Assembly: GCA_030549775.1 (NCBI GenBank)
Contig: CM060173.1
Span: 40,682,610 to 40,746,609, forward strand
Length of the DNA: 64,000 bases
Direction: 5' to 3'
Source: Tamarix chinensis
Taxonomy: Eukaryota > Streptophyta > Magnoliopsida > Caryophyllales > Tamaricaceae
The position numbers were made by a program, and so were the translations under genes. The notes beneath the pieces are model-generated. The model did no database searches and had not been told where the DNA came from. It was given only the letters and a program-made list of their open reading frames with translations. Shown piece after piece: positions 36,046 to 47,030 of this stretch. Numbering within the stretch: position 1 is the first letter of the stretch; each line of letters opens with the position of its first letter.

Positions 36046-36894
36046 TTAGTATCCCTATTTTTTCACTACCGAAAAATTTCATTTTAAAAATCTTATGGAA
36101 TCGAAATATAAATAAACACTTAGAAAAAATGTGATGTTACCGCCGTATCTAAGATAAGATGGGCACCAGCCACCCATCTCATGTTAGATACAAAGCTGAG
36201 AACTAAATCAATCAAAACAAAAGTAGAGTAAATCAAAATATATTATATAAATACCAAAAGAAAAGCTTTCAAGTACAGGACATTGATGGTCTACGATATT
36301 CAAATACACGAGAAAAATTAAGTACATGACCATCAAATTATAAAAACAACAATGGGGCATAGCCCTAAACTCTAGTCCATCAAGGACCGCTCAAAAGTCT
36401 CCAGATATCAACGCTCTCAGAACCCATGCCCCACACAAGGTCGGTCAACTACTGACCATTTCTGAAAACCTGTACATGGCTCTCTACTCGTGGAAATGAG
36501 TAGGTCACTAATCAAATAGGCACATCAGTACGCTTCGTACTGAGCAGGCCAAATTACCTCCTCAATGGAGTCACCGACACATAAGATTTCAGCATAATAC
36601 AAAATTCATACTAATGTATTTCATGCATATTTCATATAAACAGGATACATACTCTTTCATAGTCACATTAGGCATAGAAAGCCCATACCATACATGATTC
36701 ATCATATTTAACAACACAATACAATATCATAGATGATAATATACCAGCTACAAACTAGAATGTCCAGCTAATAGTAAGCCTTCATTCACCTAGACATGAA
36801 ATTTCTCCATAAGCTAGTACCTAGTCATTTATACATATATAGGTCATTATCTCCTCTACCATTTTTTTTCTTTCACTTTTACCTTTTTCTTTAG
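36046..36894 (-). repeat. LTR fragment of the 4305/6881 family
   Basis: Starts 'tagtatccctattttttcac' with the near-terminal 'atctaagataagatgggcacc' and 'atgttagatacaaag' motifs, then 'ctactcgtggaaatgagtagg' and a decayed 'cacctagacatgaaat' region. It abuts the 30-bp stub of the old chromovirus 3' LTR. Its own 5' part is absent. Confidence 0.55.
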
Positions 36895-36936
36895 TCATAT
36901 GTATACCTTACTAATGGCCTATCATAATCCCCCTAG
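36895..36936 (-). other. Polypurine tract and 3' LTR stub of old chromovirus
   Basis: On the minus strand CTAGGGGGATTA (36936-36925) is followed by TGATAGGCCATTAGTAAGG (36924 down). This matches the 5' LTR start at 46525 for about 30 bp before breaking off. Confidence 0.75.
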
Positions 36937-38390
36937 TGGACTTTCACCTTGTCCTCAAGGTGAAATTCAGGGAACAAAGCATGAATCTTCTCAAAACTCT
37001 CCCATGAAGTTTCAAAGGTAGGCAACTCTTTCCATTTTATCAGTACTTCCAACGCCCCCTAGAATCATAATGAGTACCCAATAATTCTTTCGGCTGCACC
37101 CTCCATTCCAGGTCTTCAATCAAAGTAAGTGGAAAGGGCTATACACACGTATTCACGCCCACTGCAGGTTTCAACATGGATACATGGAATACCGGGTGAA
37201 CAGGAACATTATTTAGCAATTTCAGCCAATATGCCACTCTCCCAATTTGGGCCAGCACCTTATAAGGCCCAAAATAGCAAGGCGAGAGCTTCTCATTCAG
37301 ACGCTTGGCAAGGGACATATGTCCATAAGGCCATAATTTCACGAACACCTAGTCACCTTCCTAAAATTCCACATCCCCACATCATCTATCTACGAACTGT
37401 TTCATATGTAGCTGAGCTGCCAACAAGTGTTGCTTCAAGTCATGTAAGATCTAATTGCATTGTTGTAGGGCCTCATCCACAGCAGCCACCTAAGAAGAAC
37501 CCATGTCATATCACAGTAAGGGTGGAGGAGCTCGTCCATACACAGCAAGGGAGGGAGTCATCTTAGTTGCTATGTGGTAGGACATGTTATACTCTACTCA
37601 CAGTAGCCATTTGACCCAATGCTTAGGTTTTCCTCCAGCAAAACAGTGCAGGTACATTTTGATGCATCGGTTTACCACCTTTGTTTGGCCATCAGATTGA
37701 GGGCGGTAAGCTTGATTGTGTCATAAAGATGTCCTCTGCAGCATGAAGAACTCCTTCCAAAAGTGACTGATGAAAATTCTATCTTTACCGGAGACCATAG
37801 ACTAGGGAATCCCATGAAGTCGCACTACTTCATTGACAAAGACTGCAGCCAACCCCTGGGCAATAAATGGATGCTTCAAAGGAATCAAGTGTGCATACTT
37901 TAACAAGCGGTCAACCACTACCATCAAGGCATTATACCCTTCAGACTTCAGCAAGCCTTCTACAAAATCTAAGGAAATATCCTCCCAAATTTGGTTGGGA
38001 ATAGGAAATGGTTGTAAGAGTCCCACTAGTGACGAGGCAAAGTACTTATTTTGTTGACAAACAAGCATTCCTCAACATAGTTTTGAACTCGACGCCTCAT
38101 GCCAAGCCAAAAGACTTCTATAGCCAAATACCGGAAGGTTTTTAATACCCCTGAATGACCCCCTATACTGCTGTTATGAAATTCCGCCAAGAGCTAAAGT
38201 ATGTAAACCGAATTGGCAAGGAACACCACTTTTATATTAAACATGAGGGTACCTTGTTGTAAGTAGAACCCTTTATACTCCCCCTTAAAGCCTCCAATTG
38301 CTGTCATATCAAGCCCAGCTTTGAGTCTTGTTCCAGTTCAGCCCTTAACCCGGGTCAATCTATGGAAGGCACAACTGATACTGCTAAGAA
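36937..38390 (-). pseudogene. Integrase and chromodomain remnant of old chromovirus
   Basis: Integrase catalytic pieces are open at 38068-37802 (WEDISLDFVEGL with the first Asp; VVVDRLLKYAHLIPLKHPF). The remaining catalytic residues lie in frame-broken sequence to about 37570. The GPY/F-type module follows at 37348-37139 (LSPCYFGPYKVL, VHPVFHVSMLKP). A decayed chromodomain (LIKWKELPTFETSWESFE, about 37060-36990) precedes the polypurine tract. Chromodomains steer such elements to marked chromatin. Multiple stops and shifts exclude function. Confidence 0.8.
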
Positions 38391-38661
38391 CTATGTGGTA
38401 TCGACCCTTCTTGACAAGGCATCTGCGGCTTTATTATCCAACCCTGGCTTACATTCAATTCTAAAACTATAACTCCACAACTTTGTAATCCAACATTGGT
38501 GTGCCTTCGGTAACACCTTTTGCTCTAGCAGGTATTTCAAGCTATTTTGATCGGTCCTCACCACGAACTGCTGCCCCAACAAATAATACCTCCAACGCTA
38601 GACAGCCAGTACCACTACCATTAAGTCCTTCTCGTAAATAGGTTTGAGACGTGTTCGAGCC
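38391..38661 (-). pseudogene. RNase H remnant of old chromovirus
   Basis: Open at 38582-38391 with QQFVVRTDQNSLKYLLEQKV and GLDNKAADALSR, the end of the retroviral RNase H. The N-terminal half is displaced to beyond 38953 by the MITE at 38670-38944. Confidence 0.8.
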
Positions 38662-38669
38662 CCTAAGAC

Positions 38670-38944
38670 CAAGCAATAAAATCGCAGTCGTGGTCGCGAT
38701 GCCGCAGTATCGGAGTGTCACAAGAAATATTTTATATGTCGCGGTTGTCGCGGCGTGATTTTTTATTTTTATTTAATTATTTCACAATAAATATTAACAA
38801 ATACAAGTAAATATCGGCAAATATCGGTCGATAACCATTATATCTTCGATAAATACGTAAAATTCTAAATACGTCGCGTATCACCAATTTTGCGTATCGG
38901 CTAATCCAAAATCCGATAAATATCAGCCGATATTTAATTATATG
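38670..38944 (+). mobile_element. hAT-like MITE, 275 bp, with 8-bp target duplication
   Basis: Flanked by CCTAAGAC at 38662-38669 and 38945-38952, exact. It interrupts the RNase H of the old chromovirus. It is rich in AAATATCGG/GATA-type words ('aaatatcggcaaatatcggtcgata'). Terminal inverted repeats are short and imperfect (CA..AATAAAATCG against CATATAATTAAATATCGG). An 8-bp duplication fits the hAT superfamily. A relative lies at 34451-34698. Confidence 0.75.
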
Positions 38945-38952
38945 CCTAAGAC

Positions 38953-39698
38953 TTAGCTGAAGTAAGCTACTGGCCTATTCTCTTGCTTTAGCACAACGCT
39001 AATGCCCACATTTGAAACATCGATTTTAATGAGGGTCAATGAAAATTAGGCAGTGCAACAGGTGCTGAAGTTATGGCTTTCTTAAGTTGCTCAAACGTAA
39101 CTTGAGCATCCGCATTCCACGCAAATTGGTCCTTCCTAAGGTGGCCAATTAAAGGAGTTGCAATGTGGCCATAATGATGCACAAATTTCTGATAATATCC
39201 CGTTAAGCCCAAGAATCCCCGAAGCGCCCTCAAATTATGAGGAATAGGCCAATTGGTCATGGCTTCCAACTTAACTAGATCAGCCGCCACACCTTCATGG
39301 GATGCTATATGGCCTAGATACTCCAACATAGTTTGTGCAAACAAACACTTCTTCTAATTCGCACACAAGTGCTCCCTTAACACAGACAATATTGTTTTCA
39401 AGTGGCCCTGATGATCCTCTAGAGTATAAATATGTCATCAAAGAATATTAGCACAAACCTTCTTAAGTACAGCTTGAAAATTTCATTCCTTAATGCCTAA
39501 AAAGTGGTCGGTGCATTGGTGAGCCCAACGGGCATCACAAAAAATTCATAATGACCTTCGCGCATCCGAAAGGCAGTCTTAGGTATGTCCGGTAGATGAA
39601 TCCAAATTTGGTGATATCCTGACTTGAGGTTTAGTTTGGAAAAGATGGCGGCCCCCTGAAGTTCGTCTACAAGCTCGTCAATGACTGGGATCGGAAAC
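38953..39698 (-). pseudogene. Reverse transcriptase (3' part) and RNase H start of old chromovirus
   Basis: 39344-39036 is open: FAQTMLEYLGHI, LRALRGFLGLTGYYQKFVHH and FAWNADAQVTFEQLKK, the RT connection. Upstream on the minus strand to 39693 lie frame-broken palm motifs including a FFDD-type catalytic motif (about 39425) and GHYEFFVMP (about 39550). The domain resumes across the solo LTR at 44134. Confidence 0.8.
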
Positions 39699-41159
39699 TG
39701 AAATGCCCCGAAAATTCTAATTTTATAATTTATTATTAAATAAGATTTTATTTTGAAAATTAATTAAATAATTTACTTTTACTAAAATAAAAGGAAATTA
39801 ATTAAGGCAAATCAAGAAGAAATTTATAAGTGTTTTAAATAGGAGGAATTTTGGTATTTTAAGCTAATTAAGGATTTTATTCTGGAAATTGATTAAATAA
39901 ATTATTTTATTTAAAGTAAGAAGGATAAAATAGCTTCAAATTAATATAAACTTTATAAATAATTTAATTGGAGAAAATTAGAATGTTTTGCTAATTAAAA
40001 TGGAATTTAAAAAAAATTCTTTCAAAAATTCCTAAATTAGCCTAAAAAGATAATTTAATTATTATTTTAATATTTATATTGTATTAAATATCCCAAATTA
40101 CCCAAAATATATTGATTAAGCTAATCCACATTTTCCTTTCTTTTTCCTTTTTCTTTTTCTTCCTTTTTCCCCCTCTTTTTCCTTTTCCTTCCTTTCCTTC
40201 TCTTCTTTCTTTTCTCTTTTCCCCCCCGACCTAGGCCAGCCCGCTGGCCCAACCTCTCCCCTCCCCCTGCACGGCCCAGCCTCTCCGTGCCACTCCTCCC
40301 CTCTCCCGGCCGATTCGGCCCTTTCTTTTTTGTCTTTCTTTATTCTTTTCCCCTAGACCGCCGGTCCAGCCCTCTCCTCTCACACCCACGTCGTCTTCTA
40401 CCTCCGACGCACCTGCAGCCTGAAATCAGCGCCGGAAAAGCCTGCACCAACCACACTGCCCACTCCGGCCATTCCTCCCCTCTCTTCCCCGTTGACTCCC
40501 CTGCCATTTCGACAGGACCATCCCTCCCCTCTCCTGCACGCCATCCCTCTCTCCCCGACAAATTATGGTCTGCACATACAGACCTACGCCGGCCATTCTC
40601 GCCGGATAGGGACCCATAACCCTTGCCCCTCTACTCTCCCACTCCTCTTTGTCGTTTTCCCCTTCTGATCGAGCTATAAATAGCCCTGAAGGCTGCCATA
40701 GTCGGGTTTTGATTTTGGTAGCCCAGAAAATCAAGACGCGCGCCACCACCTATTCAGCCCATTATTCCTCCGCCATCGACCGTTGTCACCACTCACTCCG
40801 ACCACCAAAACGCTCCCTGCATCGCCCTCTACACAATCGAGCCACCAGCCTTCCTTGCCCTGCCCTGCACGAGCCACCCCAGCCGTGCGAAATTGCCTTC
40901 CCGATCAGCACCCTTCGACGTCGTGCCACCCTTCATACCGCCGGTTGCCGCCACCTATAGCGCCAACTCTACCTCTCAAAACAACCAGGAAACTTTGCCC
41001 TACCTCCCCACACCTCCATTTTCCCCTACTTCCCTCTCCCCTAGCCTCCACATCCATCTCTCCACTTCTTCCTTCCTCCACCACCGCCGCCGCCGCCGCC
41101 GCCTCTACCACCCAACCTAGGTTGTCTCCCAACTCCTTAACCCCTAAACCCTGTATATT

Positions 41160-41349
41160 AAACCTGTTAATGATTTTTAATATTATTAACTATTATTATT
41201 AGTGTTATTATGATTATTATTATCATTATTATTATTATTACTATTATTAATATTATTATTACTACTACTACTATTATTACTATTATGTCCTAATGTTATT
41301 CCAGAGAATTTCTAATTAATGGTATTAATTAAGACTAAAAACTTGTTGG

Positions 41350-41381
<32 letters not shown>

Positions 41382-41493
41382 TATATTTATTACTATTATT
41401 ATTATTATTATTACTATTATCCTTATTGTTATTATTATTTCATTATTATTATCGCCACTACTATTATCATCATCATTATTATCATTGTTGTTG

Positions 41494-41542
<49 letters not shown>

Positions 41543-41577
41543 CATTATTATTATTACTACTACTACTATTATCGCTA

Positions 41578-41611
<34 letters not shown>

Positions 41612-41950
41612 GTTTATTACTCTAACTATTATTATCATTGTTATTATCTCTGTTATTATTATTATTTTTAGTATTCTTATTATTATTTGTATTATTACTA
41701 TTATTATTATTATCATTATCATTATTATTACTATTATTATCATGGTTATGGCTGTTGTTGTTGTTGTTGTTGTTGTTATTATCATTATTATTACTACTAC
41801 TACTACTATGATTTTGATTTTTATTATCATCATTATTATCATTATTACCATTATTATTATTAGTAGTATTCTTATTATTATTAGTATTCTTATTATTACT
41901 ATTAGTATTATTAATAATATTGTTGTTAGTAATATTGAAACCCTTACTTT
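41160..41950. repeat. (ATT)n-rich block, about 790 bp
   Basis: Almost uninterrupted imperfect ATT/ACT/GTT trinucleotides, the largest simple repeat of the window. Frames through it give poly-Ile, poly-Tyr or poly-Leu and are not genes. Confidence 0.95.
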
Positions 41951-43092
41951 AATACTATGAATATTACTAAGACTTACTTGATTAGTAGTGATTCGATTAG
42001 CTATCTTGAGAATAATAATAACCCTACCTTTTAATTATAAACTACTATTATTAATATTAGCCTTAGTATTAGGCCATGATAGGGGTAAGATAGGAAATTA
42101 TGGTAATTCCGGTAGAGGGAGATTAACCCATAGTATTTCCCTCTTATAGGTGAATCGAGTCAAAACCCCCAGGAGGCGTAGGTGCGTGCTCCAAGCCCCG
42201 CGACGATTTAGGTAAGGGTGTAGCTAAGGCCGCTTGTGTGTTACGTGTCTTCTTGCCTTGGATGTCCTGTATGATCATATGTCGTGTTTTACATGTTATT
42301 ATCTTACCTGTTTTATGTGTAGCGCGGCTTGGAATCGAAGTACGTCCACGTGATCTCTTCTGTTATGTATTAATATGGATATGCTACAAGTTGTGATATG
42401 ATGTGGCCTTAGGACATGCATACTAGGGTATTTGATGTGGTGATGTGGGTTGGGGGCATGAAAAAGAAAAATAGGAAAGAAAGATAACCAAGGGGAAGTA
42501 AGTTGACTAATGGAGGTATAGGAGGAACTAGGGTTTGCATGGGATGGTTAGAGTCCGCATGGGGGCAAACTTTAAGTATGGAAAGTTGCCCCGGGGCGTG
42601 AGGAAGGTGCGTAGGAGACTAGGCTAGAGTTTAAAGAGAAACCCTAATTTGAGTAGGGGAAAGAAGAAAAAGAGAATAATAAAAATAAGTGAGAATGAGT
42701 GGGACATGGAGTGAGGGTTGAACCTAAGGGTCGTGATGTATAGGGGTGCTAAAATAGTCTGGGTTGTGCGAGGTAGAAAAGGATGGGCCACATAGGCCCA
42801 GGTTAGGGTTTCTTGAGAAAACCCTAGGGGAAGGCTGTGAATGGACTGTGGGGTATAAGGTGGTGGGCTTTGACCCACACACTTAGGAGTCAGGTTCCCA
42901 ATATAAGTAAGCGGGTTAAGGGAAGGATGTCGGGGCGAGTTAGGAGGCGTAGAGGTCTCAAGATATGGGACGGGCTCTTTTAAGAGGATAAGTATAGCTA
43001 GAGTTAGCCATACATGTCTAGGGCGGAATCTGTCGAATAAGATACGGTAAAATACTAATCATGTAAAGTGGAAGATTATTGAACCGGGTCCA

Positions 43093-43437
43093 GCCAATCC
43101 ATCGATTAGTAATAGTGGTTAGGGTTTTACCCTATAAGTGACCGATCCACCAACGAATAATAGTGGTGTGGACATCGTCCCGTAAGTGACCGGCCCACCG
43201 GCAATAATAGTGGGGGATCCCGAACTCAGTAAACCAAACCTTAATTTGTTAATACATGTAAAAGATACTAAGCACTTACAGTGGAACACCATGAGAGTCG
43301 GAGCCAGACCGATCCACCGGCATAATAGTGGCCAGGAGTGTTTTGCCCTAGAGACCAATCCACCGACGTATAATAGTGGTCAAGTGCGTTTTGCCCTGTA
43401 AGTGACCGATCCACCGGCTATAATAGTGGGGTTCCCG
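43093..43437. repeat. Repeated 'GACCGATCCACCGGC' modules in LTR
   Basis: Six or so units of AGTGACCGATCCACCGGCATAATAGTGG type in two runs (43093-43215 and 43295-43437), with a spacer 'atactaagcacttacagtgg'. It is the counterpart of 12333-12676. Confidence 0.75.
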
Positions 43438-44133
43438 TCCGTACTCGCATGGACTGATAAGAATTATGGTGTAAAACGAGTATTACCCAGAGAATAAATA
43501 ATGTGGATCTTTATTTACCTGAGAAGCTATGTGTTATCATGTGATTGTGATTATGTTATGTGTTCTTACGTGTTGGCCTTAGTTATACGGTTACCTTACT
43601 CAGTACGTAGCGTACTGACCACCCGTTTCATGGGTGCTACTCATTTCCACGAGCAGAAGGCCCCTCTAATTTAATGCAGGTTGGTGATTCGATCTTCAAT
43701 GCCTACGACGCTTACGAGACGTCGGGCGAGACCGAGAGTTGAGCCCGAACCTAGCTTGGGAGTCGAGAGTGACGTGGCCGGAGTCTATCGTCCACCTTAT
43801 CTTTCCTATGTCTTTATATTTAGTTTATTTCTGGTGTACGATGTTTCAGACATTTGGAACTTTAAAACTGTACTTTTTTATTGTAACTTTTGATTTCCGC
43901 ACTTTGATTCTGTATGACTTGTATTTTACTAATGACTGGTGTTTTATTAACGACTCGTATTTGATGATTAATCTTGTTTAACCTTAGCACTTAGTATCGA
44001 GACGGTAGGAGTGAACCGATCTGGTACTAAGTGTGGCGGTAATGCCCCCGAGTTTACAGTTTTATCTTTTTCTTTCCGTTAAACTCTTTTAAATTAAACA
44101 AAATTTTTCAGTAGTAAATTTGGGAGTGTTGCA

Positions 44134-44606
44134 GAAACTTATCAAGGACTGTGGCTTGATTGAGTGCCCTATAGTCAACACAAAAGCACCATCCCCCGTC
44201 CTTCTTCTTAACCAATAAAACAGGGCTGGAGAAGGGACTATGGCTAGGGCAAATGATTCCAGCCGCCAACATCTCTTAAACCATTCGTTCAATCTCATCC
44301 TTCTAAATGTGGGGATACCGATAAGGATGCACACTGATCAGCGCACTGTCAAGTTTTAGCTGAATGGGATGATCCAGTGCCCAAGGTAGAGGTAATCTAG
44401 CAGGAATTGCAAATACATCAGCAAATCCCTAGACCAACCCTTGAATGGCCCTTGGTACCTCAACAAGTCTTTGCTCCATTAATGACTGAGTGGTTAGGGA
44501 GTTGCATTCCACCAAAATTCCCGACTCTCCACGCCTCATCATCTTCTCAAGAGCCCTCAATGAGACCTGCGATTTCTCGAGACTTGGCTCCCCATTCAAC
44601 AAAACT
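44134..44606 (-). pseudogene. Reverse transcriptase N-terminal part of old chromovirus
   Basis: Directly beyond the insertion duplication GAAAC, the minus strand encodes [16 protein letters not shown], the fingers motif of RT, preceded by KKDG- and [15 protein letters not shown] sequence (about 44190-44280) in a frame with stops. 44400-44606 links to the protease without a clear domain. Confidence 0.75.
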
Positions 44607-45041
44607 TCAATACCTCATACTCAACTGTTTCAAATTGACCTGCATCGCCCCCATTTTCTCCAACCATTGCACACCCAATATAATATCAGCACTACCTAAT
44701 TCTAGTGGCAAGAAGTCATCAGTCACCGTAATGCTCTGTAGCTTAACCTTAAGCCCTTTGCAGATTCCCTCTGTCCTTACAGCATTACCAGTACCTAACA
44801 GTACCCCATACTCAGCGGTAGATGCGCAAGGCAGTTGAAGGCATTGAACAATATCTAAAGCAACAAAATTATGCATTGCTCCACAATTGATTAACACGGT
44901 GACCGCAGTTCTAGCCACTTCTCCCTTTAGCTTTATCGTGTGCGGAGAGGAGAGCCCAACAACCGAATTCAAGGAGAGCTCGACCTTACCCTCTACGGCT
45001 TCCATTGAACCCTCTTCCTCTTCAATTCGCAACTCCTCCAA
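44607..45041 (-). pseudogene. Aspartic protease region of old chromovirus
   Basis: An open stretch of 144 codons: an acidic leader, KVELSLNSVVGLSSPHTIKL, then the retropepsin core with LINCGAMHNFVA, where the catalytic Asp of the D-S/T/C-G triad is Asn. The later GSADIILGVQWLEKMG motif follows. Loss of the catalytic Asp means no activity. The young element keeps Asp (LIDCGATHNF). Confidence 0.8.
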
Positions 45042-46075
45042 TTCTCCTTCTCCCTATAATTTGTCCACCAACAGCACCTAGAACAGGTGATTCTTGCAAA
45101 CATGAGTGGAGGAATACTTTTCATCACACCGGTAACACAATCCTTTCTCTCTTCAGTGAATTAATTCAGTAACTGTGATCTAGTGAAATTTAGGGTCCAA
45201 GCTATTTAAAGAGAGGTTTCTGATTGGGTCGATAGCAACAAAAGTTCTTGAGGGAGTGGATGCATAAACGGTGTCGTACCTAGAATTTCTTGGGCCAGCA
45301 AACTTAGCTCCAACCTAGTGACCTGTCTGCGAGCCTGTATACCCCTACCCAGCACCTCTCGCCCGACCTTCCAACAACACCTTATTTTTATCTTCAACCA
45401 TTTGGGTTGCCATCATAATTTCCCCAGGCCCATTAGGCCTCATCATCCTGACTTCCGCCCTCATGTCTAGACGCAACCTATTAAGGAAGGTGTTATCCAT
45501 GACTTCACCAGATACTCGGCCGAGAAGTGGAGAAGCTATGTCTAGACGCAACCTATTAAGGAAGGTGTTATCCATGACTTCACCAGATACTCGGCCAAGA
45601 AGTGGAGAAGCTAGTTGTTCGAAGACCTCCATGAACTCCGCCACAATACCCTCTTGGCGCACCACCAAAAATTTTTCACATAAAGATCCTTCATGCTGAG
45701 ATCCAAATCTAGTCAGAAAGCTTTCCTTCAACCCAACCCATGAACAGAATTTTCAACTCTCTTCAACATATTGAAACTATGCTAAAGCTTATCCCTCCAT
45801 GTTAAGGCAGAAGCTTCCAATCTTTCCTTGTCCTCCATCCGATTCAATTGGAAATATCGTTCAGCTCTGAAGATCCAACCATCCGGCTCCTCTCTATCAA
45901 AACTTGGAAGATCCAATTGTTGAATTGACCTATACTCAGCACATGGAAAATCGGCCGTAAGTGGAGCCAATGGTGCACCAGTGGGAGGAGGTGAGTGTTC
46001 GGCCATGCCAGCCTCCTTTTGTTTCCCTGAGTACTTGGAGGTTGAGTCCCCCTTCTCCTTTGCCATCATCTATTC
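45042..46075 (-). pseudogene. gag remnant of old chromovirus
   Basis: Open pieces are 46069-45782 (matrix-like leader, then LDLPSFDREEPDGWIFRAER) and 45731-45345 (SFLTRFGSQHEGSLCEKFL and EVRMMRPNGPGEIM). Between 45345 and 45042 a knuckle region (CYRCDEKYSSTHVCKN-like, about 45155-45090) is frame-broken. It contains a 75-bp in-frame tandem duplication (45463-45612). Gag would form the particle shell. Confidence 0.8.
45463..45612. repeat. 75-bp tandem duplication inside gag
   Basis: ATGTCTAGACGCAACCTATT begins at 45463 and again at 45538. The two 75-bp units differ at one visible base (cggccGag/cggccAag). It is in frame (25 codons) on the gag strand. Confidence 0.95.
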
Positions 46076-46228
46076 AAATTGCTTCAACATCATCCCCATA
46101 GCTTTCTTCATTCCTTCTTCCATTGCCACTCTCATTACTATCATCTCCTTTTGCCAGCTCAACTGCATTGCTTCCACCTTCTTCTAATTTTGAGTCATGA
46201 TTGTGTGGGTTTTTCTTTTTCCCAGCTT

Positions 46229-46246
46229 CCAAGAGCTCTGATACCA
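46229..46246 (-). other. Primer-binding site of old chromovirus
   Basis: The minus strand reads TGGTATCAGAGCTCTTGG, 4 nt inside the 5' LTR end; TGGTATCAGAGC is complementary to initiator tRNA-Met. Confidence 0.85.
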
Positions 46247-46250
46247 GATT

Positions 46251-46525
46251 TGATAGAACAAAGATTCGAGGACCAGGCTCCTCCCTTTACAATCTAATTC
46301 CTCCATATCCCCCTCTCTCTGGCCCCCCACCCCTTTTTTATACAACTCTTACTAGCTAACTCAGCACTAATAACAGAAATGATACACCACATGACCTACC
46401 AACAACCTCTAAGTAAAAGACACCCTGCTCAGCATCACACCAGCCCTTCCCTCCACCCACCCTGAGATTTTACATCTCATCCTTTGCCCCTCCTTACATA
46501 TGTATACCTTATTAATGGCCTATCA
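46251..46525 (-). repeat. 5' LTR of old chromovirus, 275 bp
   Basis: The minus strand starts TGATAGGCCATTAATAAGG (46525) and ends GTTCTATCA (46251). Its start parallels the LTR start of the young element (TGATAGACCCATAATCAAA) but the body is unrelated in length and sequence. Confidence 0.8.
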
Positions 46526-46558
46526 CAATGATACAACTTGGGGAGGTCCACATGTCTG
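46526..46558. repeat. Sliver of tandem unit 2 between two retrotransposons
   Basis: CAATGATACAACTTGGGGAG and the next 13 bases match 34722-34755 in unit 1. The first five bases are the old element's likely target duplication; the last five (GTCTG) are the young element's. Confidence 0.85.
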
Positions 46559-46997
46559 TGATAGACCCATAATCAAATACACGTATGTAAGGAGGAGCAA
46601 GAAATGAGAAAGACCAGAGTTGACCGATCCGGTTATTATGTCCTTATCTTTTATATTTTGTTTTCTAGTGTGTAAGGGGGTCTGTTTTAATTAATTCAGA
46701 TAAGTTGGTTATTCTGTTAGGGAGGTGCTCGTAGGTAGTAGGGCGCGTCATATTTTCTGTTTTGGTTGTTATGGCATGTGAGAGGAAGGGAGTCGAGGGA
46801 TCTCTATTAATACCGGGGGAAGGAAGAGGGAAGGGGAGGAGAATTCAATGAATGTGGGAGGGCACCAGGACCTCGAATACCTGGCTGTAACTCTCATTTC
46901 GTTTCATCAATATATCACCTAGTCATTCTATCCTCTTATTTTCGATCCATTAGTTAATATCCGATTATTGTTACTGCTAATTAGCTGGTACCTAACA
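46559..46997 (+). repeat. 5' LTR of young chromovirus
   Basis: 439 bp, TG...CA, with one visible difference from the 3' LTR. A TTTTATATTT (about 46651-46660) could be a TATA element. Confidence 0.95.
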
Positions 46998-47000
46998 AAT

Positions 47001-47012
47001 TGGTATCAGAGC
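47001..47012 (+). other. Primer-binding site of young chromovirus
   Basis: TGGTATCAGAGC, an exact 12-nt match to the tRNA-Met consensus site, 3 nt after the LTR. Confidence 0.9.
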
Positions 47013-47030
47013 TGTACGTGACTGGGAAGT

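Larger units (their letters stand above)
39699..44133 (+). mobile_element. Solo LTR, 4.43 kb, with exact target duplication (copy A)
   Basis: Starts TGAAATGCCCCGAAAATTC and ends GGGAGTGTTGCA. It is flanked by GAAAC at 39694-39698 and 44134-44138, exact. It splits the reverse transcriptase of the old chromovirus between the codons for DKF and PIP. It is the same family as 11709-16638 in opposite orientation: CT tract (about 40130-40230), GC-rich block with a (CCG)n run (40230-41120), (ATT)n block, GTGCTCC motif (about 42190), 'gaccgatccaccggc' modules, 'cgtttcatgggtgctactcat' (43620-43650) and the terminal 'cttagtatcgagacgg' stretch. No internal coding region or second LTR exists. Open frames in it are by-products of composition. 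Confidence 0.85.
36895..46525 (-). mobile_element. Old Ty3/gypsy chromovirus, minus strand, with nested insertions
   Basis: Order from 46525 downward: 5' LTR (275 bp), tRNA-Met primer site, gag, protease, reverse transcriptase, RNase H, integrase, chromodomain, polypurine tract, and a 30-bp stub of the 3' LTR. Removing the 4435-bp insert at 39699-44133 leaves about 5.2 kb, the size of compact plant chromoviruses. All frames are broken. Proteins and LTR ends resemble the young element at 46559-52021 (shared LTR start TGATAG and tract plus TGATAG boundary), so they are sister lineages. CAATG (46526-46530) is the likely target duplication on the left-hand side of the element; the other copy is lost with the truncated 3' LTR. 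Confidence 0.85.

Noticed and set aside
40287..41202. Several overlapping Pro/Arg-rich frames
   Set aside because: The same GC-rich LTR block in the other orientation; no domain.
41319..41960. 213-codon plus-strand frame of poly-Ile/Tyr, with overlapping frames
   Set aside because: Reads through the (ATT)n microsatellite; the length reflects lack of stops in the repeat.
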